From Tubiluchus corallicola (lineage: Eukaryota > Priapulida > Priapulimorpha > Priapulimorphida > Tubiluchidae): DNA of 64,000 nt. Positions within the stretch are counted from its first letter, which is position 1; each line of letters opens with the position of its first letter. Both the position numbers and the translations under genes were made by a program. Below, piece after piece: positions 22,499 through 34,782 of the stretch. A model generated the notes under the pieces. It did no database searches and was not told the DNA's origin. It worked only from the letters and a program-made list of their open reading frames with translations. The stretch spans positions 432,001 through 496,000 of the forward strand of contig JAQGDQ010000070.1 of NCBI GenBank assembly GCA_030141605.1, given 5' to 3'.

Positions 22499-23814
22499 CC
22501 TTTAGCGTCCCTGTGACCTGGTGGATAATACTCAATTGTTTTTTTATAACATAAATGGGTCAGCGGCCATTTTAGCTGCAGCCAACAATAGATCGATTCC
22601 GCTGAAATTAGTTTGCTTAAATTAAGCATTTTGCTGATATTAACACTGAAACGATCATGGCGCAAGCAGACTTGGACGAACGTTCATTTTGCTTGAGGAC
22701 TTATCTAAGTCGACTCATTTTAACACATGAAATCTCTACTTTAATACCTCAAACCAATTATTAAAAACAATAACGAAAACTTATAAACTTAAAGGTTTCA
22801 ATTTTAATTATTCATATTTCAGCTCGATTTGAGTGTTGTATTGATATTGTGTTCTACTTTTCTAGAAGTTTTTATTTGTTTCAGTTAAAATTAACATTGA
22901 GTTTCCTTTGCAGATGAAATGTGAACACCTCCCAACACGACCGTAAAAACGGCAACGCGTTCACTCGATAAAATATGAATACAGCCTTATGTGCACAACT
23001 ATTAACGGGCAACTTGGCAAAGACCGGCAGTTGTCGTAATCTGTAGGTGTCCTGACAATCCATGTAAATTGGCTGTGGTTATCGCCGTTCTTGCGTCATA
23101 TGTATCCATCAATCCCTCCAATTTTTCTTTTCCGCTGTCTGACGAAATTAAACGAAATTCGCTTGATTTCACAAGTGGTGGCCAAGCAAAAAATTCTTCA
23201 GTTTCAACTTATCCTAACTTCATCAAACAATCTCTTTGTTGAGAACCGTTACTACTAACTATTTTAGTTTTTAACAAACGCGTGATTAAATCCAACTTTA
23301 ATTTTTGAATAGGCTAGTAGGAGGGTTACATTTTCATTGTTTCAAATGCCAACAATGAAAAATTTCGTTTTTTATTCCGTCCCGTCTTACGGAGACACAG
23401 TCTGGCGAATTTTCTGCAAATTCCCCAAATCGGTACACGGATAATCCTAGGAATTCCCATGCTCTTGTAAAATATTTGTTTACATTTTGCCTTTCACTCA
23501 AAAGCTGTCTGTGACCCAGATGCGCTAATTATCTTTTGATTAATAGTAATTGAACAGTATCTGCACTTTAATAGGTTTACTGTATTAATCTGTTTGCCAA
23601 AATATAAGTAGCTGTGGTTGTGAGTAAACTTTATTCTCAAGGTTATCACAGACAAGACACGTTTCGTAATTAGCCCATAAACCAGGACCAGGTAAAGTAC
23701 TTCTTGTATAAAAGTAATGCATTATTCCATTTACCATGCGCTTTGCAGCATGAAGCGTTAAAAAATTTAAGGGCAAGTTATGGCGCTTTTACAACCGATT
23801 TTAAAACTGTTTCC

Positions 23815-23908
23815 GTAGGCCACTACTAGACCACAAAATTTTGCTTTCGAACAATAAGGACCCTCTGGGCTTTTTGCAGGAGCCCCCAAAAGTATAGCTA
23901 CGCCACTG
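23815..23908 (-). mobile_element. Terminus of a hAT-like DNA transposon
   Basis: Read on the minus strand from 23908 the sequence begins CAGTGGCGTAGCTATACTTT followed by a G-rich GGGGGCTCCTGC and AGGGTCC. A CAGTGGCGTA start with a following G/C-rich stretch is typical of hAT-family nonautonomous elements. I found no matching second terminus, so it is a fragment and its inner end is a guess. Confidence 0.4.
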
Positions 23909-24070
23909 CCGTTGTAAAATTAAGTAGGGTTCATTATGTAAATTACATGTACTTCAGTCGCAACCTCTTTGAAATAGGACGTATCATCTATGAACTAGAA
24001 AAGGTGCTCAAAACAAGTTATTTTTCAGATTTATTTTCAATATGCTTCAGGCTGCCAACTCGGTAGAGGA

Positions 24071-24265
24071 ATAATAAACTTTTTGCCAATAATTGCGCAA
24101 TGCTCAATATCTCAAAAGTTTCTCTTGCGAACAGTGTTATCAATGTAACTCTATTCGCAATGATAACAATAAACTTTTTACCAATAATTGCGCAATGCTC
24201 AATATCTCAAAAGTTTCTCTTGCGAACTGTGTTACCAATGTAACTCTATTCGCAATGATAACAAT
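24071..24265 (+). repeat. 95-bp tandem duplication
   Basis: Two adjacent copies with a period of 95 bases (AATAATTGCGCAATGCTCAA at 24088 and again at 24183) differ at only a few positions. They create twin short open frames that are not genes. Confidence 0.85.
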
Positions 24266-25504
24266 ATTGTTTACAGAATTACAACCTCCATCATGAGGTT
24301 TCCTTTTAATTTATATCTGACGTTTGCGTACAGAGCGATGATTGTCATCTTAGACTCTTATGAAGCTTAACGATTAGGTTCTGAGTATCGCACGAAATAA
24401 AATCTGCAGTAAGTAAAATAATATATATTTACATTTATATATTTAATATTTATTCGCAAATTTTTGTGCACAAACACAAAAAATAACATACATTTGTATG
24501 TTATATTTTATCTTTTGTATTATTAGGCCTAAGTACTGAAAGCATATGTTTTAACTAAGACTTGCAGATTTAATTAGACCTGCGCAAAAACGTTGATTAT
24601 TTATCTTAAAAATGGCAAATTCTACGGTTTATTTATTACAAAAACGGTAAATTTCACGGTAATTTCTCTCCAATTTCTGCTACTATTGGTCGTATAATGT
24701 AAGAAACTGTGTCAGAAACGCTTAGATTTATACAAATTTCACTTTTACAATGGCTACTTTTGTGCTCAGCTGTTTAATAGAAAAACAAAATGATTGGTCA
24801 ACAATTATGGGTCTATATGCTCTTCGCTGATTGCTTTCTCATTCATGAGTGCATAGATGAGACACTATATAAAATAAACATAGTGTAAAAAAATCACCGT
24901 TACCACTCATTATATATCAATGGCTATCAGAAGTAGCTAGTTTTTTGTTTGTTATTTTATTGACTATATTTCTACATAATTCTAGACTAATACATTGTAA
25001 CATTGGGTAACTAGACAAATAACTATAGTCCACAAGGATATTATCAAAATGTCACATCGAGAACAGACAAAGATAAAATGATTGCAATGTGCTATATAGT
25101 TAAGTAAACCAAACCAATGTCAATACATTACTGTCATAAAATACAATGCTAAACATAACAAGCCAGAGAATAAACTCCACTGAAAGATAAATTTTTGCTT
25201 GATGAAAGTCATTTTACCTGCATACCATAAATACTTATTGTAGCTATACACTCTTGACAACTGCATAAAGTAGCAATATTTGGTCTTTACAATGAAATGC
25301 AGGATTGGAAAATTATACATGAGTCAAAGAACTAAATCGCTGTTTATGTTTTTCATACGTTTTATGGTTTCTTTCACAAACGGCGTGTTGTTTAAAGGTT
25401 AGCAGGTAAACAATTAATTATTTTTACATTTCTAGGCTACATTTTAGTCTACAAACAGTCACATTTTTAGGCTAACTCAGTTCTCTATACGATATTATTG
25501 AAAA

Positions 25505-26573
<1,069 letters not shown>

Positions 26574-28756
26574 GTCATATTTCTTTGTAGTTTTTTTCCA
26601 AGAGAACTGCAGCTTCTGCATGGAGCTTTAAATCCAGCATCGTCCAACCATGAATAATTTAAAAAATGTTTTCGCTGTATTCCCAGCGTGATGGCAACCT
26701 AAGACTTTTTTCATTTGTCCATTCATTCACTCATTCGTCTATTCATTCATTCATTTCTTCATTCATTCATTCACTCGTTTATTCATTTATTCGTTCATTC
26801 ACTCACTCATTCTCATTTTATTTCGAAAATAACGCACACACATGTTCGTCTCTGCATCATAAGCGAGCTTCAATTCCCTGAGTTTGTCAGCGGTACCCCT
26901 TGGCCTGCGCTTAGAGTAGCAAACTTTTTAACAAGCGTTTAAAAGATGTAAATATTAATAATCATTTATCTTTTAACAGGCATATGTAAGTAGACTTGGC
27001 TTTTTGTGCTTTTATCCGAAATCTTTTAAATAGCCATTTTTATCTGTAAAATTCATATATGTGCTGTATGTACGTTTATTCTGATCATATTTTATACTTT
27101 CTTGTAAATATTTTAATATTTTTTAATAAAAATAAATATTAAACTAAACTACATGTATTTATTTTGAATACGTCTTCCGTACCTTACATGTAACTACAAA
27201 TTATTGTTTCATTAAATATCTCGTTTTGTAGCAGGGTTACCTACTACACGCGATAACTGACTGTCCTTTGAAGTTTCTGCTTCAGCCCTATACAAAATAG
27301 TATCAATATTATGTAATATATGCCTATTTGTAATATTATATTGGGAATAACAAATAAATACGGAATACCGTTGCCTCTTAAAACAGTAACCCTTTCTTGC
27401 ATAGATCTATTGGCAAGGCATGCCAGCTGGCATAACCTCTCGGATCACAACTTCATAGTTTTATACAACACAACACTCAAAAAATTAACAGTGATTTGAC
27501 TATATCAAATCTACCAGTGCAAAAAACATAAAAAGATAAATAAATGAATAAAAAGCAAGACAATATTATGTCGTATGTACAATTACAACACTATTTTTGT
27601 CAATAATTACTTTTTATTTTTCCCACACTAAGAATATACAGAATGTCTGGTTAGTAACTAGTATAAGGTCTCACTAGATTAACTGAGCAAAATGATAGTT
27701 AACCTTTGAAGTTTTCTGCTATTTAGATCATTGATTTTGAATTGGAGAAGAGCTCCTATACTTATACAACTTAGACAAGTTTTTAGACTTGAAAAGTTGA
27801 AGACCTTATACCCCGTAAGCGTATCAAATTCGGTACGTGAGATAATCACGCGATCCTTATCTATTACAGCTGCAAAAATAAGACGTTATACTAATACAAA
27901 CCCATAAATCTTTCACAAAAATATAATGTGCTGTACATTATTATAAAAGTGCAAACAATATCATTTAAACAGACTGTTAAGCAGTATGTACAAAAATAAA
28001 GACTCTGTCTAAGATGATAAAAACATTACTTTTACAAAAACAGTATCAAAAAAAATTTCATGATCTACTGTTTATGTTATAAAAGGAGAAGCACCACACA
28101 ACCATTTTTATGAACAAAAACATTCAAAGTACTAATACTAGAAGACTGATTAGCCTTTGCAGTCCAGAAAACATTCAACAAACATCGTAACTTATACTAA
28201 CGTCTAAACATTTTGTGATGTTCACGTACGTAAAACTACAAAAAGTATTTTAAACAAACAACAATTTTTAGCGGTACAATACTAGTTAAACAGCAGCTTT
28301 AATAATTCCACAAAGACGCTGATGGCTTTATAATTTTAAACACTGTTCTAAGAACATAGTTTCAGCTAGAAATTAGGTTTGATTGTGCACCTACGTATCT
28401 GTGCCCTGCAATTATTTTTTAGGTAACTTTCAAATTTTAATAGTGTTGAGCAATATGTGAATTGTGACGGTTCTAATGAATCTAAATGTTACGTGTGTAT
28501 TTGCATAAGCATGTTAAAGAAAGCCCTAATGGAAAAGGCCATCAAAAATGTGAGATGTTTACAATGATGATTATTAGTTTGTGGCGATTTTTCCCTGTAA
28601 ATTATCTAGCCCTGCATTAAAATGCTATAAATTCTTAATTAATTATTACACTAGCTCACGGCTGTGGTGGTTTGGAGGAGCGATCGGAAATATATTCGTT
28701 GATTTAATTTTAATTTTTAGAACCCCATTATTTCAAAAATTAGTTAACCTTGCGAG
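26574..28756. other. Region downstream of the mucin-like gene
   Basis: AT-rich, no gene recognised. It contains a TTCA microsatellite (26719-26815) and an AATAAA-plus-TAAAC tail near 27127-27151 that resembles a LINE 3' end. Confidence 0.4.
26719..26815 (+). repeat. Imperfect TTCA tetranucleotide microsatellite
   Basis: TTCA units with scattered substitutions. Open frames reading FIHSFIH come from this repeat. Confidence 0.9.
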
Positions 28757-28762
28757 TTTATT
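28757..28762 (-). terminator. Candidate poly(A) signal of the mucin-MAM gene
   Basis: AATAAA on the minus strand about 265 bases after the stop codon at 29025. It is the first canonical hexamer I noticed downstream. Confidence 0.4.
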
Positions 28763-29024
28763 TCAGAATACTTTTGACTTTTGAAAAATAACTTGTTTCA
28801 GATCCACATCTCACGCTAAAGCTGACAATAATTAAAGAAAAAGTCATAGCGCCCACTGTGACAAGCTATTATGAGGAACAGTTCTTAAAACACTATAGTA
28901 CGTAGGCATGAATGAATCACCGGATTTTCACATTCGTGTCTACAGATGGCAGCAGCGTGCTCAATCGCACGCGCTCCTTGTGTGAGACTGCGAGATTCAG
29001 TTCATAAGGATGGAATTCATCCAC

Positions 29025-29192
29025 TTATCGCCGAAAAAAGAAATTTCTGAATCCAGCTCGTACAGAAGTAGGAAATTGCACATGTGAGCCATCAGTGATT
29101 GGTTCTAAAGCTGTACATCGTGAATTATGCACAATGATGTCGTCGACTAGTATCTGCCCTCGTTGACCGATCACATAACCGGCAAATAATAT
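29025..29192 (-). CDS. Mucin-MAM protein, exon 5 (end of MAM domain, stop)
   Basis: Fifty-five residues and a TAA stop follow the acceptor TTTTTAG at 29194-29193. The reading is ILFAGYVIGQRGQILVDDII then VHNSRC, which matches the closing MAM pattern (F-g-G, g-i-a-DDI, then a final Cys). A short basic tail ends FRNFFFRR. Phase 0 fits exon 4. Confidence 0.88.
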   Translation of the reverse strand: MLFAGYVIGQRGQILVDDIIVHNSRCTALEPITDGSHVQFPTSVRAGFRNFFFRR

Positions 29193-30016
29193 CTAAAAAC
29201 AAATAAAAAAATCATTCGTATAATTATCATGGTCGTCACCAGCAGCAACGGTGGCAACAGAATCAACAAGAAAAATTATAACAGTGATGACGGGGATGAT
29301 AGAAAAGATGATAATAATAATGCTGCTCCTGTTGTATCATCAATTCATTATCCTCATCTTTGTCATTCCGTACCTTGGTTTCTTTTGGTTAAAATTTACA
29401 TAGGATAATATAAGATGAGACAATTTATTTATATTATCTTGTTTTATTACAATTTTGTTATTATTTAGTAATGGTAATAATAATTTTTATTTAAAGTCGG
29501 ATTTTGGATGAACATTAACATGAACAAACCTGCACCTAGATAACAGAGACTATTATTACTCCGATTTTACCCTAAATACCACGCGTCAGACAGAACAACA
29601 ACAGTTTTTAAAGTCTTTAGTATGACTCGGACTTTAGTATTTAGTATTGAACTCACGACTTCCCAAACAGAGAGTGGATGCGTTACCACTCATTTGGTCA
29701 ATTAATCCAATACCTTGTCACACCTTTTTAGCCATTATTAAGTGAGGCATGACAAATTGTTGTAAATAGGTGGAGTTTTAGGTTTTTTGGAAAAATAGTA
29801 TCGCCGCCTTCTTTAGGTCAAAATGGCGAATAAAAAATCCCGCTCTGTCAGTCAGTCTATGTAGAATTCATTCTAGTACATTCGTCTGAAGTTTTATGGC
29901 AATTGAACTAGCAGAGCATAGGACGTTTTTCAAAAAAGTCATCTCCCAACGGCAACAACAGTAAGAACGACATCCAGACGAGTAGATCAAATGTTTCTCT
30001 GCCAAAATGAACTTAC
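29193..30016 (-). other. Intron 4 of the mucin-MAM gene
   Basis: GT-AG intron of 824 bases. It contains interspersed GAT-rich sequence around 29280-29320 and no recognised element. Confidence 0.75.
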
Positions 30017-30160
30017 TTTGTAGTCATAGAATGCTCGAATTGGCAATCGAACAATCTGCCAAATACTTTCTTGCTCGTTAGATGCCGCTTGTGCAGCCCA
30101 TAACTGATTGTGCTGCGGCAAGCCATCCTGCTGCAACATTACCCGTAAACTACGCTGACC
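30017..30160 (-). CDS. Mucin-MAM protein, exon 4 (middle of MAM domain)
   Basis: A 144-base exon, phase 0 at both ends, with acceptor TTTATTTCAG and donor AAA/GTAAGT. It reads GQRSLRVMLQQDGLPQHNQL, then LW at WAAQ, then ESIWQIVRLPIRAFYDYK. This matches the MAM stretch that gives G-L-V-L, the W of lW, and W-V-lp before the last strand. Confidence 0.88.
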
Positions 30161-31159
30161 CTGAAATAAAGAATGTGATAATTAATGCTTAAAAACTTTT
30201 AAAAGAAATGAATAAAAATAGAAAAGACCTACTGGAAAGTAAAAGAAGAAATGACTGATGATGATGATGGCAACGATTTTTTATACAATTCGATAGACTG
30301 GAATTGTGATAAAAGTGATGAAGACAATGATGATGCTGATGAGCATGGCGACAACAATGATGCTAATGGCAACAATAAAAATTATGCTGATGGCGAGGCA
30401 ATGATGTTGATGCAAAAAGTCAAATTGCGAAGAAGAGAAGACAGGAAAAGACGAAATGATTAATTCACAAAGTGTTCTAGTAAAGACGTAGTCACTCATG
30501 ATTAATATACAGCAATTACCTCTTCAACTTGTTAAATTTTAATGTTATTCGCAAGTAGATAGATTTTACTATATCAGAAAGATTAAGTTTTAACGCAGTA
30601 ATGTTCATTTTGATTTATTCTGAAAAATTCTGCATAATGCGTGCGTGCTTCGACTCCCTCTATTCTGCCTGAACAATATCACGGTGTCATTTACGAGGTC
30701 ACGGCGGTATGGCTTTGATCGCGAGAAGTACAAGGTTATCAATAAGAATGGATCAATTAATTACCTATGATCAATGCGTTGAAGCAGAGGAAGTGTTATA
30801 GAAGTGAGAGGAACGGCGTGAATGAAGCTGGTGGGACAAAGAAGAAGGAACACAGCAGGAGATGAAAGAAAGTAGAATCCAAATACTGTGAATGCTTGTA
30901 AAATAAAATAAGTTAAAACTGCGGAAAGCACTCAAAAATGACCCCAAAATTAATATTTAGCAAAAAGCAAAAGTGTTCGGAACTGCACGCTCTAGTGTCA
31001 ATTTTAGAATCTAAAAATAAATAACTGCAAAATATTTCATCAGTTTAGATTAACACATATAAGGACTTCTTAAAATTTACTCCTATTTACATGCTATTTG
31101 CTTTTAAATAGTCTAGAATTAGAAAAGAAATATGCAGTTTGTAGACAACTTTTGATTTT

Positions 31160-31424
31160 AACAAAAAACAAACATATATACATACAAACATAAATACATA
31201 CAAACAAAGAAACAAGCATACAAACAGACAAAATAATTGAGAAAACTTCATTTTAGCGGAAATTCAGTAACCTGGCAATTGGTGAAGTGGACAAACAAAC
31301 ATACACACATGCAAACAAACAGACAGACAGACGGAACAGACAGACAGATAAAATAACCTAAGAAAACTTAACTTTTAGTGAAAAATTCAGCCTCCAGTAA
31401 CCTAGCAGTTGGTGAAACAAAAAC
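31160..31424 (+). repeat. 130-bp period duplication with ACAA/CAGA simple repeats
   Basis: Each copy has a run of CAAA or CAGA units followed by AAAACTT, TTTTAG, AATTCAG and CAGTAACCT-GCA-TTGGTGAA. The last block starts at 31265 and again at 31395. Copies have diverged. Confidence 0.6.
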
Positions 31425-32740
31425 CAAGATTGCTCAAGTTAAACATTTATACGGTAGAAAAATAAAATCGAATCGCGAGTTTCACATTTGATGCTCTCTT
31501 ATGGATGCTTAACTGTATTAACTAGACTTGAATCAAAATGAGCAGGCCAGATAATCGTGGAAGAGATAAAGCTATAAAGTCGTACAGGCATGTCGTCAGT
31601 CCAAAACTACAAATTTGAGTCCTGCGTCTATCTTTTGATTCTTTCTGTGCCGCAAATATTTATTTTTCAAAAAAGGAAATAATATTGGCTTGGTGTTCTG
31701 TCGTAATAATCAATTATCAAATGATGTGACATTGAATTATAGATTTTGATAGATTTATCAGAATCTATTGTTGTACAGCAGAACTACTGCGCGAATAATG
31801 TACGCCGATTATCTTACTGCTCTAGATAAACGAGATCAGATAAAAGGGAAGCACGAGCAACGAAGCGCCTTAGATATTGCTCTAGATTTCGATAACATTG
31901 ACCGAATATCACACAATTCAGTGTTAATCTTAACAAAAATATATAATTAACAAATATTATAAAGCAAAACTCTGATCAGTTAACAGTTTGCTTTGCGGCA
32001 CTTTCCAATCAGCCGAGCAGCATCACTTGGGGAAGTTCAAGACAATGTCCTCAGAAAAACCAGGAGATCTGTTACTTTAGGGTCTCCTTTTTCGCTCTTT
32101 TGAATAATGTGTTCTCACGATTCTTTCTCACTCGAGTCTAAAAATATCGATGGGTCTACGCACACACTTCATGAGCACCACGTACGACATAGTATAAACG
32201 TTTATTTTTTTATTCATTACAAGTTATTATTATAAGCTTGTAGAATGGTTAAATAAAATTTTAAGGGTCAAAAATAGTAACTGGTACCATTACGTCATAC
32301 TATCAGAGATTCTGTTATTGCATACAATCCTTCAAATTACTCATTATTTTACGCTTACCTTTAGTTAGTGACGGCTTCGCATTTACTTTAACCCTTAGTA
32401 CGCTAAGCTAGAACACATTAATGTTTCAAAGTCCAGTGATTTATTTTTTGGTGATTATTCCAGTGACTGGGCCTATCTTATTTTTTCCTTCTACTAATAT
32501 TAAATAAAAGTACAGCGGCCTTGAAATTTTCAGTTGCGAAAAAAGAAGAACTAACTAGGCCCATAAATTGATTGTTAACAATTTTGATGTTGTCAGGTTG
32601 CAAAACGCCATACCAGTAATTGTTGTGAACTGTCAACTACATGCCTTTCTAAGCTAATTTCAACTCAGTGTCTGGTGGAGAGACTCAGACGAGACTGTAG
32701 TGACATAATCTACTTAACTACCTTTCATCTTTTTCAGGGG

Positions 32741-32872
32741 AGGAATTTGCGTTATCTTCGCACAACCAGGAGAAGATTACCCATATTGTGCGTAGACACG
32801 TCAGGAAGGAATTTATGTTAAATTCGCACAACCAGGAGAATATTACACATATTGTGCGTAGACACGTGCGAA
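32741..32872 (+). repeat. 66-bp tandem duplication with internal hairpins
   Basis: Two copies start with AGGAATTT at 32741 and 32807 and carry CGCACAACCAGGAGAA then CATATTGTGCGTAGACACGT. Each copy has a 7-bp inverted repeat, CGCACAA/TTGTGCG. Confidence 0.85.
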
Positions 32873-33302
32873 GTTTGTCAGCTGTCAGTAGCAACGACAA
32901 GAAAATGAAGAGACGGTTTACATGGAAAAAATTGTCAGGAGTAAGCTCGTAAGTTCTTATTCGCAAGACGCAGCTGAAAAGACACGTTGGCCTAATTTTG
33001 CTTGGACGTCGCGAAAGTACTTATTGTATAGACCTAATAACAAGGAGTTTTTACTAATTTAGTGAATCGTTGAGCACGTAGGCTTGCCAGAGCAGCCCTC
33101 TGCGCTTATTAAAACAAAGTGGGATTGTTGTTAGAAAGAAACAAGAAATTAGAGCAGACAGATTGCAGATTCTAAAGCAAAACCACGATTAAAGTACATA
33201 ATCACGACAATCTCTGAAGAAGGTACATTGCATAACATGATATATCTCGGCAATGGTACACATTAAAAGGTGCAGATCTGTGTAATATCTCACAATACTT
33301 AC

Positions 33303-33427
33303 CGATATTTTATAAGCAAACTGCAAGCATTGCTCTTCGTGAGTTCTCCTCACGTCTGGTGAGCTTGCTACTTCATATAATGTGAACTGGCACCCAGGCG
33401 AAGTAGTGTCCAGACTCAAGAAATGAC
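33303..33427 (-). CDS. Mucin-MAM protein, exon 3 (MAM domain)
   Basis: A 125-base exon, acceptor TTTTACAG at 33429-33428 and donor TCG/GTAAGT. It starts in phase 1 and ends in phase 0. The reading is GHFLSLDTTSPGCQFTLYEV, ASSPDVRRTHEEQCLQFAYK, IS. This is the MAM block G-Y-L-D, then -L-SP, then CL-F-Y. The exon had to be found across a 10.4-kb intron from exon 2. Confidence 0.88.
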
Positions 33428-33734
33428 CTGTAAAATTGAAATCGCAGTATTAAGAATCTTACCTTTTCCTTACTTTTTTAATAGAAATGAGTATTGCTCT
33501 AGAAATTAAAACTTAAACTATGTCGTAAAATAATCGCCTTTGGCCTTTTTCACTATCATCAGCACTTTCATCATTATCAGACTCGTCATTGGCTTCATGA
33601 CCTTCGTCGCCATCATCAACTTGTCAACTTCCGCGGTAAACTTGGAACAGCATAATTGCTGCAACAAAGCCAAACCAACAAACTACAACTGCCATTACTG
33701 CTATATTGTAAGGAATATCTTCACCATAATCAGG

Positions 33735-34030
33735 GCTATTATCGTCATCACCATCATTATCATCATCGTCGCCGCCGCAATCACCGTCACCATCATCATC
33801 GTCGTCGTCGTTATCACCACCATCACCATCATCACCGTCATCGTCACTGTCATCATGACTGCCATCTTCATTATCTTTGTCTTTTGTCTGCGTTGTGGTA
33901 ATGTTATCATTACTACGTTAAATATCATTGTCATCATCGTCATCATTGCTATCACCTTTATTATATTCATCATCTTTCTCTTTTGTCTCCATTGTCGTAA
34001 TATCGTCATTACTACCGTTATATCAGTTTT
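33735..34030 (+). repeat. CAT/ATC trinucleotide-rich repeat
   Basis: Imperfect CAT/CGT units in two blocks (33735-33860 and 33925-34030). The 166-codon Ile/Val/Thr frame over it is a by-product. Confidence 0.85.
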
Positions 34031-34736
34031 TTTATTGTAATGGTTCAATTTGCTATCCAGCTGAAAAGCAAAAGAGAATTCCAGACATCGGTTCATGCAC
34101 CTCCTAGACTACCCTCATGGGTTAATCCTCCTTATGATCACACATCAATGCTTGTTTCTTTGTTTGTCTTGACAATTTTCGCTCTCGTGTCATTGACAAC
34201 TCGTGGGTGTTGGTTTAGTGACTCACGGTGGCAAAAAACTCACCCCAGAACGTCCTAAACCACAGGGAAATTGCCGGGAATGGAATGCAGGCCCTTTATC
34301 CCATTAAACCTCTTCACGAGTAATTACCAACACTTATTTTGTGTGCAGCATCATTTCTGATCTTGCTGGAATTTTGATCTCTAGAAGCTGTCGGTCAGTA
34401 CCTGTCGACATGGCGGCCTAAAACAACCTCCTAAATTGAGGTTTTATATACATATAGAAAATGTATTTACAGCTTCTTTTGAAAAGCAAAGTAGCAACCA
34501 TCTTACAATTATTATTTCACTCAAAACGACCACGTGTACAATTTTCAGAATAAAAAATTTAAACTTGGAGCGTAACTGGGAAGATCATTATACGCATTTT
34601 TGCTACAGTAAGTGCTTAATTTGTACAGTCTTTTGTATGAAATTACTGTGATTATGACAATTTTAGTAACGCCATATTTTGGGGATGAGTAATGTGCCAT
34701 TGTACTTCTCTATGTCATTGTACTTCTCTATGTCAT

Positions 34737-34738
34737 AT

Positions 34739-34781
<43 letters not shown>

Positions 34782-34782
34782 T
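34737..34782 (+). repeat. TTTA microsatellite
   Basis: About eleven perfect TTTA units. Confidence 0.95.

Larger units (their letters stand above)
22500..25500. other. Intergenic region with small repeats
   Basis: No gene was recognised. It holds a hAT-like terminus near 23908 and a 95-bp tandem duplication at 24071-24265. Confidence 0.45.
30161..33302 (-). other. Intron 3 of the mucin-MAM gene
   Basis: GT-AG intron of 3,142 bases. It holds GAT-rich DNA at 30251-30440, a 130-bp-period duplication at 31160-31424 and a 66-bp tandem duplication at 32741-32872. No gene was recognised. Confidence 0.75.

Noticed and set aside
30251-30463. Asp/Asn-rich 70-codon plus-strand frame in intron 3
   Set aside because: It is made of GAT/AAT-type microsatellite sequence with no splice or start support.
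33540-34040. 166-codon Ile/Val/Thr frame on the plus strand
   Set aside because: It is the translation of CAT/ATC microsatellites.
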